Shown here: in pieces, positions 8,905 through 16,061 of the stretch
Layout of the letters: the number at the start of each line of letters is the position of its first letter
How positions within the stretch are numbered: the first letter of the stretch is position 1
NCBI RefSeq assembly: GCF_035818675.1
Contig: NZ_JAYKZZ010000010.1
Span: forward strand, 62,001-126,000
Length of the DNA stretch: 64,000 nt
Direction of reading: 5' to 3'
From: Parapedobacter flavus
Lineage (GTDB): Bacteria; Bacteroidota; Bacteroidia; Sphingobacteriales; Sphingobacteriaceae
Program-made: the position numbers and the translations under genes
Notes under the pieces: generated by a model
Told to the model about the DNA's origin: nothing
Databases searched by the model: none
Seen by the model: the letters and a program-made list of their open reading frames with translations, nothing else

Positions 8905-9642
8905 ATGAATATATTAGTTTGCATCAGTAATGTTCCGGACACCACGTCGAAGATCACGTTTACGGCTGAGGGTACGGCGCTCAACACGGCAGGCATCCAA
9001 TACATCATCAATCCATACGATGAGATTGCGCTTGCTAAGGCTATCGATCTGACCGACGGCGGGGACGGTAAGGTCACTGTCATCAACGTTGGCGAGGCTA
9101 CTACGGAAGCCACCATCCGAAAGGCATTAGCCATCGGTGCCCACGAAGCTGTGCGTGTGGACGCTGCACCTCGCGATGCGTGGTTCGTAGCACAACAGAT
9201 TGCCGCCTACGCCAAAAACCACCCGTTTGACCTCATCCTTACCGGGCGCGAGTCGATTGATTACAATGGTAGCCAAGTAGCTGCCTATGTCGGCGAGCTA
9301 TTGGGCATCCCTTCCGTGTCGACCGCCAAACGTGTGGATATCGATGGTAACAAGGTCATTGTAGACCGCGAAATCGAAGGTGGTAAAGAGGTACTTTCCA
9401 TCCCATTGCCGCTGGTCATAGGTACCGCCGAAGGTGTTGCAGAGCCCCGCATCCCAAATATGCGTGGCATCATGAGTGCCCGCACCAAACCATTGGAGGT
9501 CGTCCCCCCGATATCGGTACCCCAGCTCTCCCGCATCGTCAGTTACGAATCGCCCGAGCCGCGGAGCAGCGTTACGCTGGTCGATGCCAACGATGTGGGA
9601 AAATTGGTTGACCTGTTGCACAGCCAAGCCCGGGTGATTTAG
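8905..9642 (+). CDS. etfB: Electron transfer flavoprotein subunit beta
   Basis: A 245-aa EtfB of normal length. With EtfA it forms a soluble FAD/AMP heterodimer that takes electrons from acyl-CoA dehydrogenases and passes them to the quinone pool through ETF-ubiquinone oxidoreductase. The N-terminal strand ILVCISNVPDT, the segment INPYDEIALAKA and the nucleotide-loop region LTGRESIDYNGSQV are typical. etfA follows after 38 bp, so the two form an operon. The divergent prpBCD genes and the acyl-CoA dehydrogenase at 16-17.5 kb are plausible functional partners. Confidence 0.95.
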   Translation: MNILVCISNVPDTTSKITFTAEGTALNTAGIQYIINPYDEIALAKAIDLTDGGDGKVTVINVGEATTEATIRKALAIGAHEAVRVDAAPRDAWFVAQQIAAYAKNHPFDLILTGRESIDYNGSQVAAYVGELLGIPSVSTAKRVDIDGNKVIVDREIEGGKEVLSIPLPLVIGTAEGVAEPRIPNMRGIMSARTKPLEVVPPISVPQLSRIVSYESPEPRSSVTLVDANDVGKLVDLLHSQARVI

Positions 9643-9680
9643 TAGTGAAACCATATGTCAAATAGCAAAATAAACGTACC

Positions 9681-10655
9681 ATGTCAGTTCTAGTATATAC
9701 CGAACATACGGAAGGAAAGTTTAAAAAATCAGCGTACGAAGTGGTTTCTTATGCCAAGGCTATCGCCGACCTGATGGGCGCCTCGGTTACGGCCGTGTCT
9801 ATCGGTGACGTGGAACCGGCCGATCTGGCAGCGCTGGGCAATTACGGCGCGGCCAAGGTGCTCCACGTGTCGTCTGATAGGCTCACGCAATTCATTAACC
9901 AGGCCTATGCGTCTGTCATCGCTGCGGCTGCGCAACATACAGGAGCTACCGTCGTAATCATCTCCAATACGTTCAGTGGCAAGGGACTGGCGCCACGGGT
10001 GGCCGCCAAGCTGGAGGCCGCCTTGGCCGATGGCGCAGTAGAATTGCCAGAGATTGACGGCGACAAGCTAAGGGTAAAGAAAACGGCGTTTTCGGGCAAA
10101 GCTTTTGCCTTAACTGAACTTAATGCGGCCAAAAAGGTGGTCGCCCTGAACCCCAATGCGTTTGAAGCGCGTGAAACGGGCGGCACGGCATCGATAGAAA
10201 CCTTCAGCCCTGATGTCTCCGCGAGCGACCTGCAAGCCGTGATTCGGGATATCGTCCGCGTAACGGACAAAATATCCCTCCCCGATGCGGAAATCGTGGT
10301 ATCCGCCGGCCGTGGACTTAAAGGGCCAGAAAACTGGGCGATGATCGAAGAGTTGGCCGATATCCTCGGAGCGGCTACGGCCTGCTCCAAGCCGGTTTCT
10401 GATGCCGGTTGGCGTCCACATGCGGAACATGTCGGCCAAACCGGTATCGCCGTGAGCCCCAACCTATACATCGCCATCGGCATCTCGGGGGCCATCCAGC
10501 ATCTGGCGGGTGTGAGCGCTTCAAAAACCATCGTGGTCATCAATAAGGACCCCGAGGCGCCCTTTTTCAAAGTAGCTGATTATGGTATCGTGGGCGATGC
10601 TTTCGAAGTCGTACCCAAACTGACTGCGGCTATAAAAGCGTATAAAGGCAACTGA
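9681..10655 (+). CDS. etfA: Electron transfer flavoprotein subunit alpha
   Basis: A 324-aa EtfA. The C-terminal FAD domain is clear: the GRGLKGPENW loop, then DAGWRPHAEHVGQTG, then GISGAIQH and VVINKDPEAPFF, which are the family signatures for FAD binding. The N-terminal domain contacts EtfB. It is full length with a normal ATG, directly after etfB. There is no sign of the extra residues linked to electron-bifurcating ETF that could be judged by eye, so a classical electron-transfer role is the default call. Confidence 0.95.
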   Translation: MSVLVYTEHTEGKFKKSAYEVVSYAKAIADLMGASVTAVSIGDVEPADLAALGNYGAAKVLHVSSDRLTQFINQAYASVIAAAAQHTGATVVIISNTFSGKGLAPRVAAKLEAALADGAVELPEIDGDKLRVKKTAFSGKAFALTELNAAKKVVALNPNAFEARETGGTASIETFSPDVSASDLQAVIRDIVRVTDKISLPDAEIVVSAGRGLKGPENWAMIEELADILGAATACSKPVSDAGWRPHAEHVGQTGIAVSPNLYIAIGISGAIQHLAGVSASKTIVVINKDPEAPFFKVADYGIVGDAFEVVPKLTAAIKAYKGN

Positions 10656-10659
10656 TCGG

Positions 10660-10689
10660 TTGGTTTTTCGATAACAATTCGCATCTTTG
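10660..10689 (+). promoter_or_regulatory. Putative promoter of the bifunctional nuclease gene
   Basis: TTG (10660-10662), 19-bp spacer, CATCTTTG (10682-10689), one mismatch from TAnnTTTG. It ends 21 bases before the ATG and lies just after the etfA stop codon. Confidence 0.5.
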
Positions 10690-10710
10690 TAATCCTGCAT
10701 CCAATCAGGT

Positions 10711-11322
10711 ATGAAGAAAATTAAACTAGATATCGTCGGTCTGTCTTACAGCCAAACCCAATCGGGTGCCTATGCACTTGTGCTTGGCGAGGTGACCGGG
10801 CGCCGCCGACTTCCCATCATCATCGGCGGGTTCGAAGCGCAGGCAATTGCCATCGAAATCGAGAAGATGAAGCCGAGCCGACCGCTTACACACGACCTGT
10901 TCAAGGCCTTTGCCGAAACGTACCACATCCGCATCGACGAGGTGATTATTTATAACTTGGTAGATGGTATCTTCTATGCAAAAATACTCTTCAATGATGG
11001 TAGTAAACAAACTGAAATCGATGCCCGCACATCAGACGCGATTGCATTAGCTGTCCGCTTCAAAGCACCCGTATACAGCTACGAGTTCATCTTAGCCTCA
11101 GCGGGTATTGTCATCGAAGGTAATGATTTTGTTTTTCTGGAAAACATCGAACCATCCGGTACAGATACCCCCGAAACCATGGTAACCAACGACGTCAAAT
11201 CGTCTTTCACGTCGATGAGCGATGACCAGCTTCAGGACACGCTGGCGAAGGCGCTGTCCGATGAGCTTTATGAGAAAGCTGCCCGCATCCGCGACGAAAT
11301 CACGCGTCGAAAATCCTCCTGA
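10711..11322 (+). CDS. Bifunctional nuclease family protein (DUF151 + UVR motif)
   Basis: A 203-aa protein. Residues 1-130 match the bifunctional nuclease domain (DUF151), seen in the early segment ALVLGE, then RRLPIIIGGFEAQAIA and the DARTSDAIALA motif. The last 40 residues (DDQLQDTLAKALSDELYEKA and on) form a UVR/UvrB-C-type helical hairpin. Proteins of this kind were described as nucleases with DNase and RNase activity in vitro, but their cellular role is not settled. The gene has its own likely promoter and is followed 59 bp later by the nucleoside permease gene. Confidence 0.88.
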   Translation: MKKIKLDIVGLSYSQTQSGAYALVLGEVTGRRRLPIIIGGFEAQAIAIEIEKMKPSRPLTHDLFKAFAETYHIRIDEVIIYNLVDGIFYAKILFNDGSKQTEIDARTSDAIALAVRFKAPVYSYEFILASAGIVIEGNDFVFLENIEPSGTDTPETMVTNDVKSSFTSMSDDQLQDTLAKALSDELYEKAARIRDEITRRKSS

Positions 11323-11381
11323 ATGAACCCGCAGCCCACCTGTCATGTTTCCGGGGTCACAGCCCCAAATAGCCGATCGCC

Positions 11382-12629
11382 ATGCCGATAAAGACGCGAC
11401 TGATCGTAATGAATTTCCTTCAGTTTTTTGTGTGGGGCTCTTGGCTCATATCGCTCGGTAGTTATATGGGTAGTCAACTCGGATTTTCGGGCCTGCAGAT
11501 CGGGTCGGTTTACTCCACCATGGGTATCGCTTCCATTTTCATGCCAGGCTTGCTCGGTATCGTGGCCGACCGCTGGGTGAATGCCGAGCGGGTCTACGCC
11601 ACCGCCCATCTTATCGGTGCCTGTGCGTTGATTGGCGCGGCGAACATGACGGATTTCAGTTCGTTTTACAGTTTCATGCTGCTTAATTCGCTGTTTTATA
11701 TGCCTACCCTTGGGTTATCCAATGCGGTGTGCTACAATGTGCTTTCACAGCGGCAATTCGACGTGGTGAAGGCCTTCCCTCCTATCCGGGTTTGGGGTAC
11801 GGTTGGCTTCATCGTAGCCATGTGGGCCGTCGACCTGCTGGGATGGACCCAAAGCACCAACCAACTGTACGTATCGGCCGCAGCCGGCTTATTACTGGCC
11901 GGATATGCCCTCACCGTTCCGCCCTCACCGCCCTATCTCGACGAAACCCGCAGAAAAACGCTCATATCATCTTTAGGGTTGGATGCGTTTGTATTACTCA
12001 AAAAGAGAAACACGGCGCTGTTCTTCCTTTTCTCGCTCCTGTTGGGCGCTGCGCTGCAGATTACCAATGCGTTTGGTGGACCATTTCTAAACGATTTCAA
12101 ATCCATGTACCCCGATTCGTTCGGCGTGCAGCACCCCAACTTGTTACTTTCCATCTCGCAGCTCTCCGAGACATTCTTCATCCTGTTGATCCCCTTTTTC
12201 CTCACCCGTTTCGGTATCCGCAAAGTAATCCTGTTTAGCATCATCGCCTGGGTTTTCCGCTTCGGGCTGTTCGGACTGGGGAATCCTGCCGACAAACTTT
12301 ATCTATTGGTACTGTCGATGATCATTTACGGCATGGCGTTCGATTTCTTTAATATCTCGGGCTCGTTGTATGTGGAGAAAGTTGCCGAGCCGAAAATCCG
12401 TTCGAGCGCCCAAGGTTTGTTTATTATCATGACCAATGGCTTCGGTGCCATCATCGGCGGCTACGGAAGTGGGTGGGTGGTCGATCATTTTACAGGCGTA
12501 GATGGTATTCGCGACTGGCCGAGCATCTGGTTTACCTTTGCCGGCTATGCCCTCGTACTGGCTATTCTTTTCTTGTTGGTGTTCCGCGATCGGCGGGTAG
12601 CCACCACGCTGGTCACTTCCCCATCTTGA
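11382..12629 (+). CDS. MFS nucleoside permease (NupG-type)
   Basis: A 415-aa inner-membrane transporter with about 12 hydrophobic segments. The N-terminus (MNFLQFFVWGSWLISLGSYM) and the loop GIVADRWVNAERV match the nucleoside:H+ symporter (NupG/XapB) branch of the major facilitator superfamily. It probably imports nucleosides by proton symport, though the exact substrate is not certain. It is downstream of the bifunctional nuclease gene in the same direction. Its 3' end overlaps the convergent RES toxin gene by 17 bp, so transcription of the two could interfere. Confidence 0.82.
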   Translation: MPIKTRLIVMNFLQFFVWGSWLISLGSYMGSQLGFSGLQIGSVYSTMGIASIFMPGLLGIVADRWVNAERVYATAHLIGACALIGAANMTDFSSFYSFMLLNSLFYMPTLGLSNAVCYNVLSQRQFDVVKAFPPIRVWGTVGFIVAMWAVDLLGWTQSTNQLYVSAAAGLLLAGYALTVPPSPPYLDETRRKTLISSLGLDAFVLLKKRNTALFFLFSLLLGAALQITNAFGGPFLNDFKSMYPDSFGVQHPNLLLSISQLSETFFILLIPFFLTRFGIRKVILFSIIAWVFRFGLFGLGNPADKLYLLVLSMIIYGMAFDFFNISGSLYVEKVAEPKIRSSAQGLFIIMTNGFGAIIGGYGSGWVVDHFTGVDGIRDWPSIWFTFAGYALVLAILFLLVFRDRRVATTLVTSPS

Positions 12630-13092
12630 TGTGCATAAGGCGACCGTCTACGGGAAGTTGCTCCACCGACGTTACGCGCACCAACTCATGGTAGCCCGGG
12701 TATAATGGATTCAACAAGCAATTGAATTCCTTCGGATTGACGGCCGAACGTATCCGGACGCCTAGGTAACCGGCGTCCCGCATCAAGCGATCGCCCAGCC
12801 GTTTGTTCTCCAGTTGCCCAAGTTTCATCCATTGCTTGGGATACGCCGAATCGGGCAAGGTATAGATCATCCCCGGCTTCTCCATTACGCTGATTTCCAT
12901 GATAAACAACTTCGGCGGCGTAATAGCCGCATCGAAATGCACCAGGTTTTCCAGGTAAGCCAGCGAGCTGTTTTCGCTGGTATAGAGCATATAGGTGCCC
13001 GGATTGTTCCAACGTCCTCCAAATTTGTAGGCTCCCATCCCTGATAAGTCGGTGGTCCGCTGCTTCGTCTTCGCAATCCGGTAGAGCTGCAT
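12613..13092 (-). CDS. RES-domain toxin (NAD+ phosphorylase family)
   Basis: A 159-aa RES-domain protein. Family members deplete NAD+ when not bound by their Xre/MbcA/ParS antitoxin. The residues that name and build the active site are present near the N-terminus: Arg in LYRIAKT, GGRWNNPG, Tyr in MLYTSE, and Ser/Glu in SSLAYLE. The start is set at the ATG at 13092, whose A is shared with the antitoxin stop (TGATG), giving tight coupling. A TTG one codon earlier is possible. It is the second gene of the operon and converges on the NupG gene with a 17-bp overlap. The sequence shows no frameshift, so it is likely functional. Confidence 0.92.
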   Translation of the reverse strand: MQLYRIAKTKQRTTDLSGMGAYKFGGRWNNPGTYMLYTSENSSLAYLENLVHFDAAITPPKLFIMEISVMEKPGMIYTLPDSAYPKQWMKLGQLENKRLGDRLMRDAGYLGVRIRSAVNPKEFNCLLNPLYPGYHELVRVTSVEQLPVDGRLMHIKMGK

Positions 13093-13562
13093 CAAGAATA
13101 CACCCCCTCTTCAATACGCCCTAATACCGTATTGACCAGTGCAAGACCGGTAGGCATATGAAACAGCTCCAACGGACGCATACTGTTTATCGATCGGTTG
13201 GGCGTGGTCAACCAATCGCGTACCTTATCATCATCCTCGAAAACCGCCACCGCATGCTCCACTACTTTGGCAATCTCAATGATATGTGAAGAGGTATGCC
13301 GACCCAGTCTATCGTCAGGTCGCTTGCGCTCAATCGTCTTCACCGAAAGATCGAGTACCTCTTCCACAAAATATTTCTTTGCGACACATAAAAACGAAAT
13401 CAATGCGTCGAGCGATTCACGTTTCAACCCCTCATTACTCAGTTCGATGAGGTCAAACTCCGTTTTTACGGTCGTACCCAAGACTTTCTTGCCGCCTAAT
13501 AGCGATGCGACATCCCAATAAACCTTCGTTTCCTTTCTGTGACCTACTTCCATATGCGACAT
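13092..13562 (-). CDS. Antitoxin of RES/Xre module (MbcA/ParS/Xre, DUF2384)
   Basis: A protein of up to 156 aa with the layout of Xre/MbcA/ParS antitoxins: an N-terminal helical region and a C-terminal DUF2384 toxin-binding domain, with the typical tail WLTTPNRSINSMRPLELF and the final GLALVNTVLGRIEEGVY. It neutralises the RES toxin encoded next and probably represses the operon. A longer start at 13613 lies upstream of a consensus promoter (13568-13598) and is rejected. The likely starts are ATG 13562 or ATG 13553, both a few bases after the -7 box, so the mRNA has a very short or no leader. Confidence 0.88.
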   Translation of the reverse strand: MSHMEVGHRKETKVYWDVASLLGGKKVLGTTVKTEFDLIELSNEGLKRESLDALISFLCVAKKYFVEEVLDLSVKTIERKRPDDRLGRHTSSHIIEIAKVVEHAVAVFEDDDKVRDWLTTPNRSINSMRPLELFHMPTGLALVNTVLGRIEEGVYS

Positions 13563-13567
13563 TTTTC

Positions 13568-13598
13568 CAAAAGTAAGGATAATTTGTCGTATTTCAAA
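13568..13598 (-). promoter_or_regulatory. Promoter of the RES/Xre toxin-antitoxin operon
   Basis: On the minus strand TTTG (13595-13598), exactly 19 bp, and TACTTTTG (13568-13575). This is a perfect match to the Bacteroidota consensus. The first candidate ATG begins 6 bases after the -7 box, so the promoter sets the gene start. Confidence 0.75.
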
Positions 13599-13671
13599 AC
13601 AAGTTATTGACACTGGCTACGACGCATTCCAGGGCAGACACGGAGGTCTTGATAAAAGAAAACTAAAAATA

Positions 13672-13703
13672 TTTGCATTACACATCAAAAGATACTATCT
13701 TTG
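13672..13703 (+). promoter_or_regulatory. Promoter of the 217-aa orphan gene
   Basis: TTTG (13672-13675), 20-bp spacer, TATCTTTG (13696-13703): a full match to the Bacteroidota consensus. The ATG follows about 40 bases downstream. Confidence 0.7.
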
Positions 13704-13742
13704 TTGGCAACAAATTTATTTCTAAACCCAAAAAACTAGACC

Positions 13743-14396
13743 ATGGAAATTAAGAAATTAAAAAGAAGAAAATTCCGGCACCTAACCGACGAAGAGTTCG
13801 AAAACCCGCTAATAGCGTTGGTGGAATTATGCTGTAGTGAGACTTCGTTGGATTATACAGCAGAAGACACGCATCGATTCATCCGCGCGACTGCTTGCCG
13901 AAACAGCGGCTTCAACGGACAAGATTACGGCGAAATGTTTTTTCTATATGAGCGATTCCTCAAACACATCGAATTACTCTACGTCTTAATGGTTCGCTAC
14001 CCTGATTGGAAAACCGCGAGAGAAAGCCCGCTATACCGAACAGAAGTAGTAGGCCTCTGCCGGGAAATCTACGACGAAGATATGTATAAAGGTACGCTCG
14101 TTAAGTTTAATAAATTAACGATAGACGAATTTTGGGATTTACGCAGGTTCATGGAGGTCTTTTTCACTTTCAAAACACTCGCTGAATGGCAAACTACCTT
14201 AGACGAAATGATACGTTTGGTATTCAGCGATGAAAGTTTTTCGGAATACTACGACAACGCGTACCAAATCTTTGAGTACTTGGACAAGCTAAGCGAAGCT
14301 ATGTTTCTCGCCTATTTAATCCGTGGAAAGAGCTATATGCTTAGCCATTGCGCCGAACGGTTCGGCATAAAAAAGAAAAAGCTTGTTGATGCTTGA
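13743..14396 (+). CDS. Orphan protein of unknown function, mostly helical
   Basis: A 217-aa soluble protein that I do not recognise. It begins with a strongly basic stretch (MEIKKLKRRKFRH) and ends with another (FGIKKKKLVDA); between them it is rich in Glu, Asp, Tyr and Phe and looks almost entirely alpha-helical. No signal peptide, membrane segment or known catalytic motif is visible. It has its own consensus promoter. Base composition is visibly richer in A+T than in flanking housekeeping genes, which, with the neighbouring toxin-antitoxin pair, hints at an accessory insertion. The basic ends could bind nucleic acid, but that is speculation. Confidence 0.8.
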   Translation: MEIKKLKRRKFRHLTDEEFENPLIALVELCCSETSLDYTAEDTHRFIRATACRNSGFNGQDYGEMFFLYERFLKHIELLYVLMVRYPDWKTARESPLYRTEVVGLCREIYDEDMYKGTLVKFNKLTIDEFWDLRRFMEVFFTFKTLAEWQTTLDEMIRLVFSDESFSEYYDNAYQIFEYLDKLSEAMFLAYLIRGKSYMLSHCAERFGIKKKKLVDA

Positions 14397-14766
14397 CATC
14401 ACCAATCAGACCAAAATGCAATTCGAAACAATCGTATCTAACACTACTTAAATAACCTTAAACATTAAATCAACATGATGTGGCTCATTACTATAAAGAG
14501 AGCAATATTGACGAGGATAACGAAGAATAAACGAAAACAGAAATTGACGAGATACCTGAGGGCGATGCATAGCATTGAGAGAACCAACAAGTAAACTAAC
14601 AATTGCCTTCCGGGTGGCGGGCGTAGGACGCCGCTCGGAGGTGATTGCTTATCATGAAACACCTTTCCCGATAATTATGCCTACCTTTGCAGCCATCCGC
14701 TCAAAATATCCGTATTAGACCGGGTAGCGATGTTGTTATGTATTCAACATCTTTAATATTAACATT
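14397..14766 (+). other. Intergenic region before the DEAD-box gene; decayed-looking
   Basis: No convincing gene is seen in these 370 bases. A plus-strand ATG at 14475 opens a 39-codon basic peptide, another plus-strand frame carries two short acidic stretches separated by a stop (KESNIDEDNEE then TEIDEIPEGDA), and the minus strand has a hydrophobic frame. None has support. GC-rich inverted sequence lies near 14609-14640. A good -7 box (TACCTTTG, 14682-14689) without a clear -33 partner may be the promoter of the DEAD-box gene, giving a leader of about 75 nt. Confidence 0.5.
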
Positions 14767-16017
14767 TTGCAATTTACATCATTGAATCTTTCCAAGCCCA
14801 TTATGGAGGCTTTGGAAACTGCGGGTTATGAAACCCCCACCCCCATACAAGAACAAGCCATCCCCACTATTTTACAACGCCACGATGTTTTGGCATGTGC
14901 GCAAACAGGCACCGGCAAAACAGCCGCCTTTTCGCTGCCCATCATCGAGCAGTTGCTGGTGAAGAAAAACGAGGGGACCTATCGCGGGCCCAAAGCGCTT
15001 ATCCTTGCACCTACGCGGGAACTTGCCATACAGATCGGCGAAAACATTGCCGTATACGTGAGTAAGACCCATCTGCGGCATACCGTCGTATTCGGCGGCG
15101 TCTCAGCGGTCAACCAGATCAAGGAGCTGCGCAGGCGTCCGGAAATATTGGTAGCTACGCCCGGCAGACTGCTCGACCTCATCAACCAACGGGTATTATC
15201 GCTGCAAAGTGTCCGGTTCCTCGTGTTAGACGAGGCCGACCGCATGCTTGACATGGGTTTTATCAAGGATATCCAGCGCGTCATCGCCATGATTCCAACC
15301 GATCGCCAAACGTTGTTATTTTCGGCAACCATGCCCAAGGAGATCGAAAAACTGGCCAGTGCCATCCTCCGCAACCCGAAGCAGATTGCCGTTGCGCCCG
15401 TTTCTTCTACAGTCGATACCATCAAGCAAGCCGTCTACCCGGTGGCCAAGCCCGATAAGATCAACCTCCTCGCCCACCTCGTGCGCGAGGAAGGTGGTGA
15501 TAATGTTTTGGTGTTTTCCCGTACAAAACACGGGGCCGATAAAATTGTCCGTAAACTACGGAAGGTAGGCATCAGCGGCGAAGCCATCCACGGCAACAAA
15601 TCGCAACAGGCCCGCCAGAAGGCGTTGAAAGCATTCAAAGCGGGTACCATCACGGTGTTGGTCGCTACCGACATCGCCGCGCGGGGCATCGATATTGACC
15701 GGTTACAACTGGTCATCAACTACGACCTGCCCAATGAGCCGGAAACGTATGTGCACCGCATCGGCCGTACCGGCCGGGCGGGTGAATTGGGCACAGCCCT
15801 TTCTTTCTGTGATATCGAGGAGCGTGAATACCTTTGGGATATCTGCAAGCTGATTAAACAACAGTTGCCGATGGTAACCGACCATCCGTACGTACCAAAG
15901 GACCTCACTGAATACGAGGAGAAACCAAAGCAAGCGCAGGCAGCTGCAAATCCGAATAAAAAGCGAAACAACAATAAGCGTAGGCGGCCGCAGCACCGTT
16001 ACCGCGCTGCTGTTTAA
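14767..16017 (+). CDS. DEAD-box ATP-dependent RNA helicase (RhlE-type)
   Basis: A 416-aa DEAD-box helicase. Motifs run in order: Q motif (about residues 24-31), Walker A AQTGTGKT, Ia PTRELAIQ, Ib TPGRLL, II DEAD, III SAT, IV VLVFSRTK, V TDIAARGIDI and VI HRIGRTGRAG. A Lys/Arg/Asn-rich C-terminal tail (NKKRNNNKRRRPQHR) should bind RNA. It probably unwinds RNA in ribosome assembly or RNA decay. The start is a TTG at 14767: it fits the usual family N-terminus two residues before the first Phe, and no ATG is present in frame until residue 13. A long leader could carry cold-shock-type control. Confidence 0.92.
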   Translation: MQFTSLNLSKPIMEALETAGYETPTPIQEQAIPTILQRHDVLACAQTGTGKTAAFSLPIIEQLLVKKNEGTYRGPKALILAPTRELAIQIGENIAVYVSKTHLRHTVVFGGVSAVNQIKELRRRPEILVATPGRLLDLINQRVLSLQSVRFLVLDEADRMLDMGFIKDIQRVIAMIPTDRQTLLFSATMPKEIEKLASAILRNPKQIAVAPVSSTVDTIKQAVYPVAKPDKINLLAHLVREEGGDNVLVFSRTKHGADKIVRKLRKVGISGEAIHGNKSQQARQKALKAFKAGTITVLVATDIAARGIDIDRLQLVINYDLPNEPETYVHRIGRTGRAGELGTALSFCDIEEREYLWDICKLIKQQLPMVTDHPYVPKDLTEYEEKPKQAQAAANPNKKRNNNKRRRPQHRYRAAV

Positions 16018-16026
16018 AAATTTGAG

Positions 16027-16061
16027 AGCGACTTGGCTTAGGTAAACGAAAGCCAGTCGCT
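16027..16061. terminator. Strong hairpin between convergent genes
   Basis: AGCGAC plus TGGCTT (16027-16039) pairs with AAGCCA plus GTCGCT (16050-16061) with a single bulged T: a 12-bp stem with a 10-base loop. It lies between the stops of the DEAD-box and acyl-CoA dehydrogenase genes and includes the last codons of the latter. The T-tracts are weak on both sides, so termination is inferred from position. Confidence 0.5.

Noticed and set aside
9905..10570. 221-codon frame opposite etfA
   Set aside because: Shadow of the conserved EtfA FAD domain.
13563..13613. Upstream extension of the antitoxin gene to 13613
   Set aside because: The extension covers the -33 and -7 boxes of a perfect promoter, so it cannot be translated from that transcript, and it adds residues unlike the family.
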